Source: Bacteroidales bacterium
Lineage (GTDB): Bacteria; Bacteroidota; Bacteroidia; Bacteroidales; WCHB1-69
Direction of reading: 5' to 3'
Assembly (NCBI GenBank): GCA_017618435.1
Contig: JAFZUH010000269.1
Location: 1 to 6,702, forward strand
DNA: 6,702 bases
Both the position numbers and the translations under genes were made by a program. The notes beneath the pieces are model-generated. The model was not told where the DNA came from, did not search any database, and saw only the letters and a program-made list of their open reading frames with translations. Positions 1 through 6,000 of the stretch are shown here, piece after piece (position 1 is the first letter of the stretch; each line of letters opens with the position of its first letter).

Positions 1-3000
1 TGCTTCCAAAATATATGATTATGGCGGAGGTGGTATATACAATTTGGGTACTATTAATTTTGCAGGCAGTAGTGTAACCATTAACAATAACAAGTCTGCC
101 GGTCATGGCGGCGGTATTTTCAATGACGGCGGCACTATCACTTGCACGGGCGGCAATATGACCCTATCGCAAAACAAAGCCTATTTGTTTGCCAATAGCA
201 CCTACGGAGGCAGAGGCGGGGCTATCTATGATACAGCAGGTACCATTACCATAGGAGCCTCAGGCAATGCCAGAAATCTGATTATGTCGCAGGATACGGC
301 GGCATTGGGTGGCGGTGTTTTTCTGGAAGAAGGCAGTACGCTCACCTGTTGGGGCAATATTACGGCCAGTCAGGATACTTCCCGTTATCAGGGTGGCGGT
401 ATCCGTATTTGGAACAATGCGGTTTTGGATTGCAAAGGCAATATGACTGCTACCAATAACAGAACGGCCTCTTCGGGTGCCGGTATTTACAACAAAGGTG
501 CTTCTTTGATATGTGGCGGTACGTTGACATCAACCGGCAACAATGCCGGTGCTTCAGGTGGAGGTTTTTGTCAGGTGGGTGGCACAACAACTCTGAACAA
601 TACTGCTGTCTTTAATAGTAACACGTCAGTAGAATATGGTGGCGGTTTGTATAATAATGGTGGTACCATAACATGTGGCGGAGCCTTAACTGTCAACGGA
701 AACACTTCTGCCCAACAAGGTGGCGGTGTTTACAATAAGGGCGGTGGCATTATTACATTCAACAATACCGCTACAATAAACGGAAATACGAGTACAGGTT
801 CTCCGGGAGGCGGTTTGTACAGCAATGCCAGCAAGGTTACTTGTGAGGGGGTGTTTACGGCAAGAGAAAACACGTCTGCCGGTGTAGGTGGCGGAGTGTG
901 TATAACAAACGTAGATACTACAGTATTCAAGAGTACAGCCAATATATCCAAAAATACCAGCAGTGAGCATGGCGGCGGTTTGTATGTTAGTACCGATGGT
1001 TCGGTGTTTACCTGCAAAGGCTTGATTACCATAGACAGCAATGAAACTATAGGCAAAAAAGTAGGAGCAGGCATAGGATTGAGAGATGGAGCCACGATAA
1101 ATTTGGAAGGCGGGGCTTTGCTAAGAGGCAACATATCTTCGGCTCGTGGAGGTGCCATTGCCGTGTATGCAGCGGCAGCCCGCCTGTTTATAGGCACGGA
1201 AGCCGGTCCGCAGGATTTAATCATGTCTTCCAATTCCGCGGTGGATTCCGGCGGCGGTATTTCCAATATTGGGACTATCACTTGTTATGGTAATCTTATC
1301 GATACAGGCAACAGTGTTACCGGCAAAGGCGGCGGTATGGTCAATGCGGGCACAATAACCGTTGGTACGGCATTGGTGCCTAAAAATCTGGTTGTGGGCG
1401 GCAATACGGCAACCGATTCCGCCGGAGGCATTGCCAACAAGGGTACCATAACTTGTTACGGCAATTTGGTAGATACATCAAATACGGCAGGCAATCACGG
1501 CGGCGGTGTGTATGTATCGCTAAGCGGCAACCTTACTGTCAAAGGGACTGCGACAATAGCCAAAAACCGCACTACAGGTTCTTCCAATTCTTCAGGTGCA
1601 GGTGTTTATCTCAAAGATGACGCTTCTGTTGTCAATTTGGAAGGCGGAGCAAGCATCAAAGCCAATATTTCCGGTGTGTCAGGCGGTGGTATCGGATTGA
1701 ACAAAGGAACATTAACTATCGGTACTGTTGGCAGTCCGCAAGATTTGGTTGTGGATTCCAATACAGCAACTTCCAATGGTGGCGGTATATGGCAAAATGG
1801 AGGTACTATTGTTTGTTATCGCAATGTATATGATACCGATAATGTTTCTTCCCAACATGGTGGAGGGATTTATCAGTCAACTGGTACAATCACCAATTAC
1901 GGTACAACTATTATTAATAACAATCGTGCAAGCAACAATGGTGCAGGTATATGCAGTATTAGTGCTGCTACTTTTACCTGTAAGGGCAGTGCTGAAATTT
2001 CAAAAAATAAAACAACGGGTTCTTATGGCGGCGGTGTTTATATCAATAATACAGGTACAACCATCAACTTTGAAGCAGGGGCGACTATAACCCATAATAT
2101 AGCCAAACATGGTGGCGGTATTTATTTTACAGAAGGAGGAGCACGTGGACATGTTATCAATATCGGTACAGATGCCGATCATCCTGCAAATCTTATTGTC
2201 AGTTACGATACAGCAACGCTGGGAACCGGAAAAGGAGGAGGTATAAACAATAGGGCGGGTATCCTCAATTGTTATGGCAACCTTACGGTTATAGGCAATC
2301 AAGCAGGTAATGACGGTGGCGGTATTTACAACCAATCAACACTGAACATTGGCGGAACAACAACTATAACCAATAATAGCACAACTGCGGGTAATGGCGG
2401 CGGGTTGTATAATGATACGCTTTTAACATTGAAAAATGCCACTATCACTCAAAACAAGGCAGCAGCAGGCAACGGTGGCGGTATATATGTAAATAGAGGA
2501 ACATTGACATTTGCTTCAGGTACAAATACCATAGGTGGCAGCGATGCCAACAAAAACACCGCAACAGACGGAGCAGGTATGTATGTTAATGGAGGTGCTG
2601 TAACCTTTACAGTTGCCCCGAATATATCATATAATGCAGCCTCAAACGATGGCGGCGGCATTTATACCAAAGTGGCGTTGTCTGTCCCGTCCGGCACTGC
2701 GATAAACAATAATACGGCGGATCGAAATGGCGGCGGTGTGTTTGTCAATGCAGGGGCAATGAGCATGGTTGGGACGAATATCAAACAAAACAGGGCCAAC
2801 ACTTCAGGCGGTGGGGTTTATATAGCAAGTGGCAGTTTGACATTTTCAGGTGCTATGGCTTCAACCATCGGCGGTTCCACAACCGATTCCAACAAGGCCC
2901 AATATGGTGGAGGTTTGTATATCGCAAGCGGGAGTACGGTAACCTTTACAAAGATACCTGTTATTTCTTATAACCAAGCCTCTAATTCGGGTGGAGGCAT

Positions 3001-6000
3001 TTATACAGCCGCCAATTTAACCATACCGTCCGGTATGGTGTTGCAATGCAACAAAGCCAATTATGGCGGCGGTTTGTATGTTGCAGGCAACACCACAACT
3101 ATGCAGGGGGCAAGTCTCAAAAAGAACAATGCAAATACCAGTGGTGGAGGTGCTTATGTGGCAGGAAATTTAACGTTTTCGGGAACTGCATCAACCATAG
3201 GCGGCACATCTGACGATAAAAATATTGCCGCCAATGGGGCAGGTTTGTTTGTTGGCAGTGTAGGTTCGGTAATTTTTACAACTGCTCCGACAATTTCTTA
3301 CAACGAGGCAAGTACCCATGGCGGCGGTATCTATACGAATGTGGCATTGACTATGCCTTCAGGTATGAACTTGAATAACAACAAGGCAACGTCCGGTCAT
3401 GGCGGCGGTTTGTTCATCAATGGAGGAACAACTACAATGAATGGTGTAAATGTTAAATTGAATAGTGCACCTGCAGGCAATGGGGGCGGTATTTATGTCA
3501 ATGGCGGCGGCTTGACATTCAGTTCTGCGGCAAGTACCATAGGAGGCAGTGCCGCCAACAAAAATACGGCAGCAAACGGAGCAGGTTTGTATGTAAATGC
3601 AGGGACGGTAACCTTTAGCGTTGCCCCCAATATTTCATACAATGAGGCCGTCGGTACAGGTGGAGGCATTGTCATTGCAGGAGGTACGGTAAATGTTCCC
3701 GTACTTACGGCTCTTACCTATAATCAGGCAAACAACGGTGGCGGAGTCGCTGTAATGGGTGGCACCCTTACCGTTACAGGTACGGACACTTCTGCCGGCT
3801 TGAAATTATCAGGCAATACGGTCACAAACAATGGGGGTGGCTTGTATTATACCAATGGAACGGTAACCAACAACAGCAAGTCCAACATAGTCATTTATGA
3901 AAATACAGCCAAATATGGAGGTGGCATGTATTGCGGTATTAGTACTTCGGGAGCCAAAACCATAGGTAATATAGCCATGATACGCAACAATACGGCTTCG
4001 GGACATGGCGGCGGTTTGTATTATAAGGGTTATGAGACCGCTTCGGCAACGACTTTCACCTCGGCAATAACCGTAAAGGACAATACGGCGGACACCAGTG
4101 GCGGCGGTATTTTTGTAGAGGCTAATCCCTTAACATTTTCCAACACGGTGAACGTAAACGGAAACAATACCGTCAAAGCCCTTACAGCCAAGGCAGATGT
4201 TGCATATCGTTATGGCGGAGCCGGTATCTGCAACAGGGGTACGCTGAATTTTACGGGCGGCAATGTAACGATAGACCACAATGTTACCAATGGTTTCGGT
4301 GGCGGTATCCGTAACGATGGCGGTATACTTACCTGTACGGGTGGCAATATGACGGTAAATAACAACAAATCCTTGTTGAATAGTGCTTTAGCCTATGGCG
4401 GCAGAGGTGGCGGTATCTACGATACTTCGGGAACGATAACCATAGGAGGCTCGGGCAATGCGAGAAATTTAATTTTGAGTCAGGACACTGCAACTTGCGG
4501 TGGCGGTTTGTATATTGGAGGAGAAACCGCCACTTTGACTTGTTGGGGCAATCTTTCCATAATTCAGGATACTGCTGGTACCATAGGTGGAGGTATCTGC
4601 AATTGGAATGGCTCCATTGATTGTAAAGGAACCTTTACCATTGATAACAATATTTCGGGAACAAACGGCGGGGGCATTTACAACAAGGACGAAAAAGCAA
4701 CTATCATCTGTGCCGGTCTTACAGCATTGATTAACAACAAATCTTTAGGTGTAGGAGGAGGCTTGTGCAATGCTGCCGGCAGTGTAACGCTTAATGGCAA
4801 TCTTGTTGATACCGCCAATGTCGCTAATGGTTATGGCGGCGGTTTGTATCAAAGTGGTTCCACAGGTGATTTTACCTGCAAGGGCAGTGCATTGTTTTCT
4901 AAAAACCAAACGACTAAAGCATCCAATTCTTCCGGTGCCGGTATTTATATGAAAAGCGGTTCTGTTGTCAATTTGGAAGGCGGAGCCATTATAAAAAAGA
5001 ATATTTCAAGTGTTGCCGGTGGCGGTATTTTTATTGCCGAAACGTCTACAACACTCAATATAGGTACGGCATTAAGTCCGCAGAACCTTGTTGTTGATTC
5101 CAATACGGCTGTAAGTTATGGTGGCGGTATTCGTAATCAAAGTATTATTAATTGTTACGGTAATTTGATTGATACGAACAATCAAGCGTCAACGTATGGC
5201 GGCGGTATTTCCAATACCGGAACGATAACGGTAAGCGGTACGGCAACAATAGCCAACAATCAAGCGTCAACGTATGGCGGCGGTCTTCAGGGTGCAGGTA
5301 CCATAACGGTATCGGGGGCAACGAATATCAAAAACAACTACGCAAAATCTGATGGTGGCGGCATTTATGCGGAAAGCGGAGCCGTTTTGGATATATTTGC
5401 CGTTTCTGCAACCGTATCCGATAACAGAGCCGATGGCAATGGCGGCGGTATTTATACCGCCACAACATTGACCGTTCCCAACGGGAAACTGATACTTTCA
5501 AGCAATACGGCCAATAATGGGGCAGGTTTTTATATCAATGGAGGCACTACGACAATAAACGGAACGGATATTTCAAAGAATGCTGCCACAACAGCCGGCG
5601 GAGGTATTTATGTAAAATCAGGAACACTCACTTTTTCGGGTTCCGCTACAACTATTGGCGGTAGTTATGCCAACAGAAACACGGCTATAAACGGAGCGGG
5701 TTTGTATATGGCAGGCGGTACGGTAAACTTTACCACGGCTCCGACTGTTTCGAATAATATTGCTACGGGCAATGGAGGCGGAATTTTTACAGCAGTCAAT
5801 TTAAGTATTCCAAGCGGTATGGCTATTTCAAGCAACAAGGCAGGCAACGGTGGCGGCATTTATGTCAATGCGGGCACAACAACCTTGGTCAATTCCACTC
5901 TTGCCAAAGATACGGCAACGGTCAACGGCGGAGCCGTTTATCTCAATGGAGGTACATTAACGTTTGCTACTACAGCAAGTACGATAGGCGGTTCTGGCAA

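Noticed and set aside
730..1281. Antisense open frame of 183 codons, with smaller ones at 2449-2661, 3493-3675 and 5665-5859
   Set aside because: Their Pro-Pro-Pro clusters are the reverse complement of the GGC/GGT glycine turns. They recur wherever the repeat does and have no recognisable domain. They are shadows of the sense gene.
1728..2090. Sense-strand open frame of 120 codons in another frame
   Set aside because: It overlaps C2 and C3 of the main protein, its translation is a hydrophobic jumble without domain, and the main frame is intact through it.
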